Positions 8,689 to 16,619 of a stretch of 64,000 nucleotides of DNA are shown in pieces. The position numbers were made by a program, and so were the translations under genes. The stretch spans positions 1-64,000 of the forward strand of contig JBFLZW010000042.1 in NCBI GenBank assembly GCA_040755755.1. Reading direction: 5' to 3'. The notes below the pieces were generated by a model, which saw nothing but the letters and a program-made list of their open reading frames with translations, searched no databases and was not told the DNA's origin. Every line of letters starts with the position of its first letter. Positions within the stretch are counted from its first letter, which is position 1. Source of the stretch: a bacterium. Its GTDB lineage: Bacteria; SZUA-182; DTGQ01.

Positions 8689-8964
8689 TTACTTGGCATG
8701 TAACTCCTGATTAATCCTTTCTGCCAGGAATATCTTCAGAAGGGATTGATAGGGGACATCTCTCTTGTTGGCCAGCATCTTGAGTTCTTCAAGCAGATAT
8801 TCAGGCAGTCTGATGGATATGGTCTTGGTAGAGGGTTTTAATTTTGGGAAAATTGCTCTCTTTGCCTCTGAATAGTCTAAATATTCAGTAAAATCGTGAG
8901 TTGACCAAAATTCAAACTCTTCTTCTTCAGTGTTAAACTTTGGTATTTCTTTCGACTTTCGCAT
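8689..8964 (-). CDS. BrnA/CopG-type antitoxin
   Basis: This 91-residue protein has an N-terminal segment FEFWSTHDFTEYLDY, typical of CopG antitoxins paired with BrnT toxins. The C-terminal ribbon-helix-helix, KTISIRLPEYLLEELKMLA, should bind operator DNA. It overlaps the upstream toxin gene by 32 bp on the same strand, the expected toxin-first order for BrnT/BrnA. It would neutralise the toxin by direct binding and autoregulate the pair. Confidence 0.8.
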   Translation of the reverse strand: MRKSKEIPKFNTEEEEFEFWSTHDFTEYLDYSEAKRAIFPKLKPSTKTISIRLPEYLLEELKMLANKRDVPYQSLLKIFLAERINQELHAK

Positions 8965-9247
8965 ATGTCTGGCTCTCTTTCCGGGTCATATCTCTTGCCA
9001 TGATAACCCTTATCTTGTTATTTCTTATGGTGAATGCTAAGGATAACAACCGATTATTATTGGTTTTACCTGAAACAAAGTAACGGGTTTCCATCTGTGA
9101 GTGCTTCTCGTCTTTCCTGATTATCAATGGCTCATTTAAAAATATCTCCTCGCATTCAAAGTGACTGACCCTATGCTTTTCCCAATTCTTTGTTATATTC
9201 CATTCATCCCATTCAAACCCTTCAACCTGAAATACTATATCCATCAT
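8933..9247 (-). CDS. brnT: BrnT-family toxin
   Basis: This 104-residue protein carries the BrnT signature FEWDEWNITKNWEKHRVSH near the start, followed by the beta-rich body including RYFVSGKTNNNRLLSLAF and IRVIMARDMTRKE. BrnT toxins are RelE-fold ribonucleases that arrest translation. An ATGATG start at 9247 follows an AAGGGTG ribosome site. A near-consensus promoter with operator-like half-sites precedes it (9280-9308). The BrnA-like antitoxin gene overlaps its end. Confidence 0.85.
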   Translation of the reverse strand: MMDIVFQVEGFEWDEWNITKNWEKHRVSHFECEEIFLNEPLIIRKDEKHSQMETRYFVSGKTNNNRLLSLAFTIRNNKIRVIMARDMTRKESQTYAKVERNTKV

Positions 9248-9279
9248 TTCTTCACCCTTATATTATCCCGTATATGTCA

Positions 9280-9308
9280 AATATATACATATTGACTGTT
9301 CATGTCAA
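9280..9308 (-). promoter_or_regulatory. brnT promoter with TTGAC/GTCAA operator half-sites
   Basis: On the minus strand TTGACA (9308-9303), a 17-bp spacer and TATATT (9285-9280) form a sigma-70-like promoter about 35 bp ahead of the brnT ATG. TTGAC at 9292-9296 and GTCAA at 9304-9308 make an inverted repeat across the -35 element. Another GTCAA lies at 9276-9280. The arrangement suits repression by a ribbon-helix-helix antitoxin; binding is inferred. Confidence 0.55.
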
Positions 9309-9411
9309 TACGGTAAAGATGATATCTTTATATCATAGACTGGGAATCGCCGATATGATAATCTCATGTCCTGGGGGATACAGAAGATAACTATGAGAAA
9401 GGGTTGAGAAT

Positions 9412-10203
9412 ATGAAACTTCCTATCTATCAGATCGATGCTTTTACCAGCAAAGTTTTTTCCGGCAATCCGGCAGCGGTATGTCCGCTTGAGCAATGGAT
9501 TGACGACACCCTGATGCAGGCCATTGCGGAGGAGAACAACTTGTCTGAAACAGCCTTCTTTGTTCCGGCAGAAGGAGGATATCACATCCGCTGGTTTACT
9601 CCGGTGGCCGAGATCGGCCTGTGCGGTCATGCGACTTTGGCGGCGGCCTTCGTTATTTTCACCTTTTTTGACCTGCCGGGTCAGGGTAATGAAATTGTCT
9701 TTTTCTCCCGAAGTGGCGAGCTTAAGGTCACGCAGCAGAGCCAGGGGATGCTGGCGATGGATTTTCCTTCCCTGGTACCCGCACTGTGCAGCGCCATACC
9801 GCAGGATTTGCTGGAAGGGCTTGGCAAAGAGCCCCGGGAAGTGCTCTGCACAGAAGACTTTATGGCCGTCTTTCCCTGTGAAAGTGATATCGGGGAACTC
9901 AAGCCTGATATGGAAAAGCTCCGCAAACTTGGCCTGCGGGGGGTTATCATAACCGCACAAGGAGACGAGGCTGATTTTGTATCACGGTTTTTTGCCCCCA
10001 GATTCGGTATCGATGAAGATGCCGTCACCGGCTCTGCTCATTGCTCACTTATTCCTTTTTGGGCCAGGAGGTTGAATAAGAAAAGTCTGTATGCCCGGCA
10101 GTTGTCACGCCGGGGCGGAGAACTGTACTGCATGGACCGGGGAGACAGGGTCATCATATCGGGACGGGCCGTGAAGTATATGGAAGGAACAATTACGATT
10201 TGA
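9412..10203 (+). CDS. PhzF-family isomerase
   Basis: This 263-residue protein has the diaminopimelate-epimerase-like fold of PhzF. Residues 1-30 contain the family start (QIDAFTSKVFSGNPAAV), the catalytic Glu is in NLSETAF (about residue 46), and the second-domain block FGIDEDAVTGSAHCSL is present. PhzF itself isomerises a phenazine precursor, but most family members have unknown substrates, and no phenazine genes occur here. It lies between two toxin-antitoxin loci and is convergent with the antitoxin gene ending at 10300. Confidence 0.87.
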   Translation: MKLPIYQIDAFTSKVFSGNPAAVCPLEQWIDDTLMQAIAEENNLSETAFFVPAEGGYHIRWFTPVAEIGLCGHATLAAAFVIFTFFDLPGQGNEIVFFSRSGELKVTQQSQGMLAMDFPSLVPALCSAIPQDLLEGLGKEPREVLCTEDFMAVFPCESDIGELKPDMEKLRKLGLRGVIITAQGDEADFVSRFFAPRFGIDEDAVTGSAHCSLIPFWARRLNKKSLYARQLSRRGGELYCMDRGDRVIISGRAVKYMEGTITI

Positions 10204-10299
10204 AAGAGCCGTGGGCATCCATAAACGAAGCACACTCTCTGCTCTGCCCCACACATCTTGCTGCGGGTTTAGATTGCGGGAGGTGTGATTATAGTTTGA

Positions 10300-10593
10300 C
10301 TAATCCAATGGATAGAATGTCTTAAGGCTTGCCAGGACATCATGCGCCCGGATATTTCCCGCTATCCCCATTTCCGCTAAAAGGTCTATGGTCTCGGACA
10401 GTGTCAATTTCAGCAAGTTCGAGGCGTCTCTGAGAGTAATCTTCCCTTCCCGGTATGATTGAGCAACATAATATTCAAATCCCATCCGGGCCAATTTCCT
10501 CAGCGATTGGGTTTTTTCGATTTTCTCTATTTTAGACACATATTCTATCGCCTGGTCGAGGTCTTCCGGTATTCGCATAGATTTGACTTTCAT
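10300..10593 (-). CDS. UPF0175/VapB-like antitoxin
   Basis: This 97-residue protein has an N-terminal ribbon-helix-helix-like segment (VKSMRIPEDLDQAIEYV) and a UPF0175-like helix-turn-helix (YREGKITLRDASNLLKL, then IDLLAEMGI). It is predicted to neutralise the PIN-domain toxin encoded just upstream. Its ATG at 10593 forms an ATGA overlap with the stop that the toxin frame would reach if its premature TGA at 10655 were absent. This indicates an ancestral translationally coupled pair. The antitoxin itself looks intact. Confidence 0.7.
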   Translation of the reverse strand: MKVKSMRIPEDLDQAIEYVSKIEKIEKTQSLRKLARMGFEYYVAQSYREGKITLRDASNLLKLTLSETIDLLAEMGIAGNIRAHDVLASLKTFYPLD

Positions 10594-11063
10594 GGCATCT
10601 TCTCCATCAGCAATCTTACTGTGCTGTATTCGTCCTCACTGACAAACTCGGCTCATTGCTCTAATGCCCAAAGAGCAATTTTTTTTTCGATTATCTCATC
10701 CCGCAGGAGATGATAGATAATAAGACCAGGCAAAACATATGGGACGCTGTTTATCCTCAGCAGGCGTATGAGCTTTGCATCATCAGTTGGCGACCGCATC
10801 GTACTTTCCCTTTCGGAAAAAGGGCAATAAGAGCATCGTCTCCCTTTGTGTATCTTGAGGAATTTTTCAACTACCGTGATCATGTCAGCCGTAATGTTTT
10901 TTTCCACGATGAATGCATCGGGGCATTCTTTCTCTTTACCAGCATCAACAACCTCCCTTTGAACTACTTCAGGTATAAATATACTCTCCCTCCTCCCGAC
11001 AAAATCCTTCAATCCGGCTTTTGTCAGTTTGACGAGACAATCGGCATCCATCAAGAGTTTCAT
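10590..11063 (-). pseudogene. PIN-domain toxin gene, decayed by frameshifts and a stop
   Basis: The open frame runs 11063-10653 (136 residues) and begins like a PIN ribonuclease (MKLLMDADCLVKL, with the first acidic residues). Around 10790-10850 the frame reads nonsense, while the other two frames supply family-like text in order: GDDALIALFPKGK, then YDAVA, then back to TDDAKLIRLLR. Three single-base insertions, in GGG, AAAG and CCAA contexts, explain this and sum to one codon. A TGA at 10655-10653 then cuts off AEFVSEDEYSTVRLLMEKM, which continues in frame to a stop at 10590 overlapping the antitoxin ATG. The shifted part should include active-site acidic residues, so the product is probably inactive. 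Assembly error is the alternative. Confidence 0.65.
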
Positions 11064-11069
11064 AAAGTT

Positions 11070-11098
11070 ATTGTAGCCAACAGCCTTGGCTGTGTCAA
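11070..11098 (-). promoter_or_regulatory. Toxin promoter with palindromic operator in the spacer
   Basis: TTGACA (11098-11093), a 17-bp spacer and TACAAT (11075-11070) form a strong sigma-70-like promoter on the minus strand. The spacer is almost filled by ACAGCC-AA-GGCTGT (11093-11080), and an overlapping AGCCAA/TTGGCT repeat spans 11075-11091. Only 6 bp separate the -10 box from the toxin ATG (11063), so transcription should start at or beside the ATG, giving a leaderless message. Confidence 0.6.
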
Positions 11099-11117
11099 TG
11101 CAAAACCAGTAATAGAT

Positions 11118-12698
11118 TCATACCCCTGAGTGGTTTTTCGGAGTTTGTTCCAATAGGTACCTGCTCATCTCTCCCAGCCAGGGCTCGATTTCGCCGGGTA
11201 ATTTTTGCGGATTGGGGTCTTCTATTTTGTCAGGAGTGGTTTTTTCAGGACCGGTCTCTTCTGTCTCATCACCAATATTTTCTCTTCCCTCATGGATGTT
11301 TTTTATGGATTCCTGGGCATTGGTGACAAGGCGCGGGGTGAGCAGGACGACCAGTTCTTTCCTCTGATTTTGCGTGGATGCCCTGGAGAAAAGGAGGGTT
11401 CCCAGGAGGGGAATACGCCCCAGGACAGGCAGGCGCTCTCTCGCTTTTATTTCCGAGCTCCGGATCAGTCCGCCGATAAAAACGGTTTCTCCCGCCTTGA
11501 CCATGATTGATGTAGTGACCGAGGTGGTTGTCTTTGTCGGCAGCCCGCTGCTGAGAGAACCGTCACTTACTTCCGGATGGATATCCATGAGGATATTGCC
11601 GTCTTCCGTAATATGAGGAGTCAACTGGAGTTGTATGCCGATATCCAGGAATTCGACACTTTGCAGGGTGCTGGTTTCTGTCGATGTCGTCAGGTAATAG
11701 CCCAGTTTGCCGCCGATGAGAATCTGAGCGGACTTGCCATCCAGAACCATGATGCGCGGTTTGGCAAGGGTTTTTACATCGTCCTTTTTTTCCAGGGCAC
11801 TCAGTTTGAGGTAAAAATGGGGCCTGGCAATGCCGAAGAGAAACTGTGAAGAGGTATCTCCGGCCTTGGGGGCTGCAGAGCCCCATGAGCCCGGTGAATT
11901 GAATCGGCCATCGGTATTTTGCCCCTGAGAAAAAGTACCGCCCCAGTCGATCCCATAGCTCTGATCCTTGCCGAGGTTGATTTCCAGAATCTGGGCTTCG
12001 ATCAGGGCCTGTTTGGGGGGAACATCCAGCGAGTGAATCAGGTGCTCCACTGCAGGCAGTTCCTTCTCGGTGCTCTCGACCAGAAGCATCCCTTCCTGGG
12101 GATAGGCGGTGATTCTGGCCTTTTCAAAAGACCATTGAACCACTTTGGTTATTTCTTTAAGGTCAGCATAATTGATCCGAAAAACCTTGACCGATTTGGG
12201 AGGCTCTTCTTTTTTCTGTGCATCTTCCTTTCCCTGTGCATCTTGCTGGCTGCCCTGCTGATTGCTCTGGCCGCTTTTTTCCTGGCTTGCCTGTACGCTC
12301 TTATCCGGACTGAGAATGTAAATCGTGCCTTCTTTGGTCCATACCAGTCCCATAATTCTGGCAATGGCAGTCAGGGTATCCTCCAGGCTGGCCCGCTTAA
12401 GATTCAGGCTGATGCGGCCGCTCACTTCAGGGGTGTTCACGATATTGACGTTATACTTGATTGCCAGTGCCTTGAGCAGGGTATTGATATCCATGTCTCG
12501 AATAGAGAGGGCAGAATCTTCCCCCTCACCTGCCCCTCTCCCCTGGGGAGGGTGGGTCGGAGCGACTGGGGTGATTTCTCCCTCTTCCGCAGCCCTGCCC
12601 GACTCAGGCCCCGTGGTGCACAGAATGATCATGGGCAGGATGATCGTGGGCAGTAGAAGACTGAATCCTTTTTTTATACTCCGCACTCCAATGCTCAT
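11118..12698 (-). CDS. pilQ: Type IV pilus secretin (PilQ/MshL-like)
   Basis: This 526-residue outer-membrane secretin is the last gene of the pilus operon. It has a signal peptide, a short N0-like domain (MDINTLLKALAIKYNVNIV), a Gln/Lys-rich linker (about 130-165), a secretin N domain (VKVFRINYADLKEITKVV) and the C-terminal secretin core with AGETVFIGGLI and RIPLLGTLLF. It is shorter than classical PilQ and lacks AMIN domains, closer to MshL/GspD-type proteins. Residues 43-61 (about 12516-12572) are encoded by a GC-rich palindromic, REP-like stretch that reads through in frame. The start overlaps the PilP-like gene by 4 bp. Confidence 0.87.
   Translation of the reverse strand: MSIGVRSIKKGFSLLLPTIILPMIILCTTGPESGRAAEEGEITPVAPTHPPQGRGAGEGEDSALSIRDMDINTLLKALAIKYNVNIVNTPEVSGRISLNLKRASLEDTLTAIARIMGLVWTKEGTIYILSPDKSVQASQEKSGQSNQQGSQQDAQGKEDAQKKEEPPKSVKVFRINYADLKEITKVVQWSFEKARITAYPQEGMLLVESTEKELPAVEHLIHSLDVPPKQALIEAQILEINLGKDQSYGIDWGGTFSQGQNTDGRFNSPGSWGSAAPKAGDTSSQFLFGIARPHFYLKLSALEKKDDVKTLAKPRIMVLDGKSAQILIGGKLGYYLTTSTETSTLQSVEFLDIGIQLQLTPHITEDGNILMDIHPEVSDGSLSSGLPTKTTTSVTTSIMVKAGETVFIGGLIRSSEIKARERLPVLGRIPLLGTLLFSRASTQNQRKELVVLLTPRLVTNAQESIKNIHEGRENIGDETEETGPEKTTPDKIEDPNPQKLPGEIEPWLGEMSRYLLEQTPKNHSGV
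12516..12572. repeat. REP-like palindromic insertion within the secretin gene
   Basis: The sequence centred on CTCCCCTGGGGAG (12538-12550), flanked by CCCCTCACCTGCCCC and GGGTGGG, resembles intergenic REP-like elements of proteobacteria. Those commonly yield peptides such as THPPQGRG when read through. Here it encodes the low-complexity stretch APTHPPQGRGAGEGE right after the signal peptide of the secretin. Confidence 0.5.
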
Positions 12699-13270
12699 CG
12701 TTCCTCCTGATCGAGGGTCAGGATGATATCCTGTCCATTCCTCGATAGCAGTGCCTGTTTATCCCGTACCTCCCGCAAGTAGTAGCCCATGATGCTCTGG
12801 CCGGGCTTCAGGGGCTGATTGTTGATCACTGCCAGGGGTGAGCCGCCGGTCAAGGTGGCCTCAAGCTTAAGGCCGGGAGGATTTTCACGCGATGCGGCCG
12901 ATTCCGATTCCGGTTTCCTGGGCGGTCCTTCAGCCGCGGCATTAGTGGCTGTCTGCCGGAGGTTGCCGGCTGGCTGAAACCTGAAGATGTCCCGCTCAAC
13001 GGTAGCCGGCAACTCCTGATTCGCCTTGAGAATTTTTTCCAGGGGGGGGATGTTGAGCTTTTCACTGAGTATCCGGCTGATCTCGCTCATCGGGGAACCG
13101 TTCTCCTCCCGCCCGGCACTGGAAGTATTTTGCACCTTCGTTCCCTGAAGCCGCATTCGCCAGGCGGAAATCCTGTTTTTGATCCTGCCGTTCAATATCA
13201 GGACCACGAGCAAGACAGCTCCAAGGACAGCGACCTTGATTCCCTGTGATTTTGAAATTCCTGTTTCCAT
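12695..13270 (-). CDS. pilP: PilP/GspC-like pilus assembly protein
   Basis: This 191-residue protein has one N-terminal membrane anchor (IKVAVLGAVLLVVLILNG), a long flexible periplasmic linker, and a small C-terminal beta domain (about 130-190: LKLEATLTGGSPLAVINNQPLKPGQSI in part). The beta domain resembles the HR/PilP domain that contacts the secretin. The position directly before the secretin gene and after the PilO-like gene supports the PilP role. It overlaps pilQ by 4 bp. Sequence similarity alone does not separate PilP from GspC or MshK types. Confidence 0.65.
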   Translation of the reverse strand: METGISKSQGIKVAVLGAVLLVVLILNGRIKNRISAWRMRLQGTKVQNTSSAGREENGSPMSEISRILSEKLNIPPLEKILKANQELPATVERDIFRFQPAGNLRQTATNAAAEGPPRKPESESAASRENPPGLKLEATLTGGSPLAVINNQPLKPGQSIMGYYLREVRDKQALLSRNGQDIILTLDQEER

Positions 13271-13290
13271 GATGATCCTGTGGCTCTCCT

Positions 13291-13917
13291 TTATGAAGGT
13301 GGCATGGTAATAAGATCGAACTGGACTTCTTCCAGGTACTGGCTATCGCCAGGCTGGGCTTCGCCAGCCCGCATTTCACCCGGACAGCCTTCGGCCTGCT
13401 GAGCCTCCATCGCCAGCGCTTCAGCAGGCTGGGGGGCGGCGGGCCGGGCTTCGATTTTCAGGGAACTGGTTCTGATGCCGGGAACGGACTTTTCAAACAT
13501 GGCCAGAAATCGATAGAAGGAAAGAAAATCGCCGCTGAGCCTGACCAGGAGTGCGCCCTGCTGGTATTGGTCGGTTTCCGATTTCGTCTGGGGATGCACC
13601 AGAATGACCGTGAGCCCGGCTTCCTCAGCCATTCTGCTCAGGCTTTGCATCAGGTCCCAGAGGGGATCGGCCTGAAAATAGCGGACCCTTAAGGCATCGA
13701 TCTCCTGACTGAGTCTGGCTTTTTCCTCATTGAGCAGGTTCAGCTTCGATTTCAGGGCTTCTGCGGAAAGGTCGCTCACCGAAATGGTTCTGATTTCGGA
13801 GCGCAGGGCTTTGAGCCTTCTATTAACCGGCCTCTGAAACAGGAGAACATAGCCGATAATAATCACCGTCCCTGCGGCCGCAAAGACAATATCTATCTGG
13901 TGCTGGTTCAGTCGCAT
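13291..13917 (-). CDS. pilO: PilO-like inner-membrane alignment protein
   Basis: This 208-residue protein has a single transmembrane helix at about 9-27, a coiled coil (about 30-80, containing LKSKLNLLNEEKARLSQEI), and a ferredoxin-like periplasmic domain with the family pattern VRLSGDFLSFYRFLAMFEK. PilO pairs with PilN to connect the PilM ring to the secretin. An Ala/Glu/Gln-rich insertion (about 158-190) precedes the last strand and is unusual. The gene lies between the PilN-like and PilP-like genes, in canonical order. Confidence 0.78.
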   Translation of the reverse strand: MRLNQHQIDIVFAAAGTVIIIGYVLLFQRPVNRRLKALRSEIRTISVSDLSAEALKSKLNLLNEEKARLSQEIDALRVRYFQADPLWDLMQSLSRMAEEAGLTVILVHPQTKSETDQYQQGALLVRLSGDFLSFYRFLAMFEKSVPGIRTSSLKIEARPAAPQPAEALAMEAQQAEGCPGEMRAGEAQPGDSQYLEEVQFDLITMPPS

Positions 13918-13946
13918 ACAAGGCCTTCCGAGTAGTTACCTCAGTC

Positions 13947-14552
13947 TCATGTTTGCTCTATCTCACGATAGGTTAATGCTATTTCAAAGCCGACGAGGGA
14001 GCGGTCCTTCTCATCCATATCCGATTTAATCAGCCTGATCTGCTGAAAGGATTTATTCTGTTGAAGGTGGAGGAGGAAATTGCTCAGGCTCTGGTAGGAG
14101 CGGCTTATGCCCGATAATTTCAGGATATAGTAATTATGGGTTACTCCACCACCCCCGGTGCTTTCTCTATCGATGGCCTTTCCTCTCTCGACCCAGAGCC
14201 CGACAAGTCTGGTTTTCGGGTCCATAGCCTCGGCCAGACTCAGCAGAACCGGAGTCAGGCGCTGGTTATGCACCATACCCAGCAGCGATTCCCTTTTCTG
14301 CGCGAGATCCCTGACGTTCTCATAGGCCAGGACCAGTCTGCTCTCTCCCTCTTTTATTTCACGGCTGCTGCGGCGAAGCATGTTTGCCCGGCTTTCCAGC
14401 CTCCTGAGATAGCCATAAAAAAAGATGCCCAGAAGGCAAAAGCAGATGACCTGGCAGGTGATAAGAATTGACCATTTCCTGATTCTCAGCCGGTTCATCC
14501 GCTCTTCGAGGATTTCGGGTGGAATCAGGTTGATTTGGTGAATATCTGCCAT
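13947..14552 (-). CDS. pilN: PilN-like pilus assembly protein
   Basis: This 201-residue protein begins with HQINLIPPEILEER, which matches the conserved PilN N-terminal INLLP motif that docks into PilM. A transmembrane helix (about 29-49), a coiled coil and a periplasmic ferredoxin-like domain (about 100-200, including LSGISRSYQSLSNFLLHL) follow. It starts one base after the pilM stop and precedes the pilO-type gene. Confidence 0.8.
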   Translation of the reverse strand: MADIHQINLIPPEILEERMNRLRIRKWSILITCQVICFCLLGIFFYGYLRRLESRANMLRRSSREIKEGESRLVLAYENVRDLAQKRESLLGMVHNQRLTPVLLSLAEAMDPKTRLVGLWVERGKAIDRESTGGGGVTHNYYILKLSGISRSYQSLSNFLLHLQQNKSFQQIRLIKSDMDEKDRSLVGFEIALTYREIEQT

Positions 14553-14553
14553 C

Positions 14554-15657
14554 TTAAGCTCCTCCAGGGCATGCCGCCGGCCGGCCGGGCAGACGATTTT
14601 TCATGCCGCGCAGGGTGAGCCCCAGCGCAACTTCAAAAAATGCGGGTACTTCAGCTAATTCATTCAGGATCGATACCCCCGGCCAGGTCGAAACCTGAAT
14701 TCCGGTTCTCTGCTGAACGAAGCGGTCCAGAAATCGGATCCTTGCTCCCTCACCGAGCAGAAGCGCCCGGTCAATCACCCGCTGCTGGACCAGGGAAACA
14801 CAATAGGAGAGAACTTTCTGGATTTCCTGGCACAGGTCTTCGAGAATCGGGCTGAGTACCTCGGAGATTACCTGGCGAAGCTCCCGGTCATCGAGAAGAA
14901 AGGATGCGGCTTTCTCCTGGCTGAAATCCTGCGGATTTCCAGGATCCACTCCATACTGCTGGAGAATTCTGTCAACCTTTTTTCCTGACAGTCCCAGTGC
15001 CTTTCCCACCTTTTCCCGAATGGTATTTACTCCCCAGGCCACCTCCCGTACCACCAGGATCTGCTCATCCACGATAACCATGAGCATGGTAAGATTTTCT
15101 TCCATCGAGAAGATAAACTGATCTTTCAGGGGTTCTCCCTGCCGGGCCCATTGGATTGTCCGAAACAGTGAGCAGTAGCGAGGCTCGATGACTGAAGCAT
15201 CGAGGCCCGCCTGTTTGAAAAGATCGAGGCAATTTACGATATCTTCTCTTTTGCTGGCTATCAGGAGGGCGGCTTTTGATGACCTTTGGTCCGATAAGGG
15301 AAGATTGAGGTAGTCTATTACGCCCTTCTCAAGGGGAAAGGAAAGGTAGTTATGGGCCTCCCGAAGGATGGCCTGCTCTATTCCTTCTCCTTCCTTGAGC
15401 GAAAATCGAATCGGGATCGTAGTAACCATATGACCCGGCAAGGCAGCCATAACATGGTTTCCCTTCAGTTTTCTCCCGGATAAAACCTTTCGCAGGGCAT
15501 CGAGAAGCCCCATCCCTTCCTTTCCTTTCCCCTTGACTTCAGCCTGAGCCGCCTCATGGATCGAGAGAAGTTCTCCCTGACATTTCAGTTGCAGGAGCCG
15601 TACCCTGTCCGGGAGCATATCGAGGCCGATGGCTGAAAAAACCGTTCTTGTGATCAT
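14554..15657 (-). CDS. pilM: PilM-like actin-fold pilus assembly ATPase
   Basis: This 367-residue cytoplasmic protein of the PilM/GspL family has actin-like fold features: an N-terminal IGLDMLPDRVRLLQL strand pair, the MAALPGHMV block, and a C-terminal ALLLGEGARIRFLD motif equivalent to the second phosphate loop. PilM forms a cytoplasmic ring that binds the PilN tail and communicates with the PilB and PilT motors. The start codon abuts the stop of the PilX-like minor pilin. The final 20 residues are Pro/Arg/Gly-rich and may be dispensable. Confidence 0.8.
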   Translation of the reverse strand: MITRTVFSAIGLDMLPDRVRLLQLKCQGELLSIHEAAQAEVKGKGKEGMGLLDALRKVLSGRKLKGNHVMAALPGHMVTTIPIRFSLKEGEGIEQAILREAHNYLSFPLEKGVIDYLNLPLSDQRSSKAALLIASKREDIVNCLDLFKQAGLDASVIEPRYCSLFRTIQWARQGEPLKDQFIFSMEENLTMLMVIVDEQILVVREVAWGVNTIREKVGKALGLSGKKVDRILQQYGVDPGNPQDFSQEKAASFLLDDRELRQVISEVLSPILEDLCQEIQKVLSYCVSLVQQRVIDRALLLGEGARIRFLDRFVQQRTGIQVSTWPGVSILNELAEVPAFFEVALGLTLRGMKNRLPGRPAACPGGA

Positions 15658-16619
15658 CAGGGCCTCCTTGAATCCAGATAGTAGACGGTCAATTTGGGGC
15701 GAAGGGTGGGATTGTCTGAATAACTGCTGCTGCGGAATGTATATTCATTATTTCCTTCCCGGATGTCCGTCTCCAAAATAAAGCCATAATTTTGGGCCGG
15801 ATACTTCATCCAGTAGCGGGTCAGGCCGGTAGTCCGCCACTTTTGCCAGCCAAGAGCGGTAAAGATTTTACTGTCTTCATAGCCAGGATCAAAGGCACCT
15901 CCAGGGGTTGACCATACAAGGTGTGTATTTTTATTTCGCTCCTTCCAGGTTGTTTCATGGGGCACCCAATCCTGGGTAACCCGGTGAATGCGATAGACAT
16001 CGGGGATAAAACCACCATCCGGCGGGTCATACAGATACATTGAGAAGAAGCTGGATACAATACGGGCATCCGGAGGTATTGAGCGCTTGCTGAAATTAAA
16101 TCGAACCAGTGTCCGACATCTTTTTCCCCCCGCTGCCTCGCTGTCCAGGAGAAGTTCAGCTTTGTCGTCATATACACTATCCGGGCTCCCCTCTTTAAGG
16201 TAAGTATCGGCCTCTTGGGTATCGCTGGTATATGGCGGCTGGATCGTCAGCCAGTAAACAGTTCTTTGGGCAGATGACCTGGTCTCGCTGATTGCGGCCT
16301 GGCTGGTGACAAGTATCTTCTGATGAGGAGCATCCTCGCTCAGGGAAACCGTGTAAGTGCCACCACCCAATGGGATGTTCGTCATTTGCGTTCTCCAGTC
16401 CGGATCTTTCTGTAATTGCCACAATCCGTGGGCAAGACCTGCTTGGGCAAGATACAACGACTTCAGCTTTTGGGTCCGGTTAAAGGCAATTGTCGTCTGC
16501 ACGCCCCGGACCTGGGCCAGAAAAAAACAAATAAGCTCCAGAATAAGCACCGTAACCATGACCATGACCAGGGCAAAGCCGGACTTGTTTCTTACAAGAT
16601 AACTTTTTTTCTTTTTCAA
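15657..16619 (-). CDS. PilX-type minor pilin carrying a DNRLRE domain
   Basis: This 320-residue protein has an N-terminal PilX-like segment with a hydrophobic helix (SGFALVMVMVTVLILELICFFLAQ) and an N-terminal pilin-like region to about residue 125. Residues about 135-318 form a DNRLRE domain: EADTYLKEG, TLVRFNFSKRSIPPDARI, QDWVPHETTWKERN, and the NYGFILET and LRPKLTVYYL strands. DNRLRE domains occur in secreted bacterial proteins and in some carbohydrate-binding modules. This suggests a pilus-tip adhesin or substrate-binding subunit, which is inference. It overlaps the PilW-type gene by 4 bp. Confidence 0.78.
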   Translation of the reverse strand: MKKKKSYLVRNKSGFALVMVMVTVLILELICFFLAQVRGVQTTIAFNRTQKLKSLYLAQAGLAHGLWQLQKDPDWRTQMTNIPLGGGTYTVSLSEDAPHQKILVTSQAAISETRSSAQRTVYWLTIQPPYTSDTQEADTYLKEGSPDSVYDDKAELLLDSEAAGGKRCRTLVRFNFSKRSIPPDARIVSSFFSMYLYDPPDGGFIPDVYRIHRVTQDWVPHETTWKERNKNTHLVWSTPGGAFDPGYEDSKIFTALGWQKWRTTGLTRYWMKYPAQNYGFILETDIREGNNEYTFRSSSYSDNPTLRPKLTVYYLDSRRP

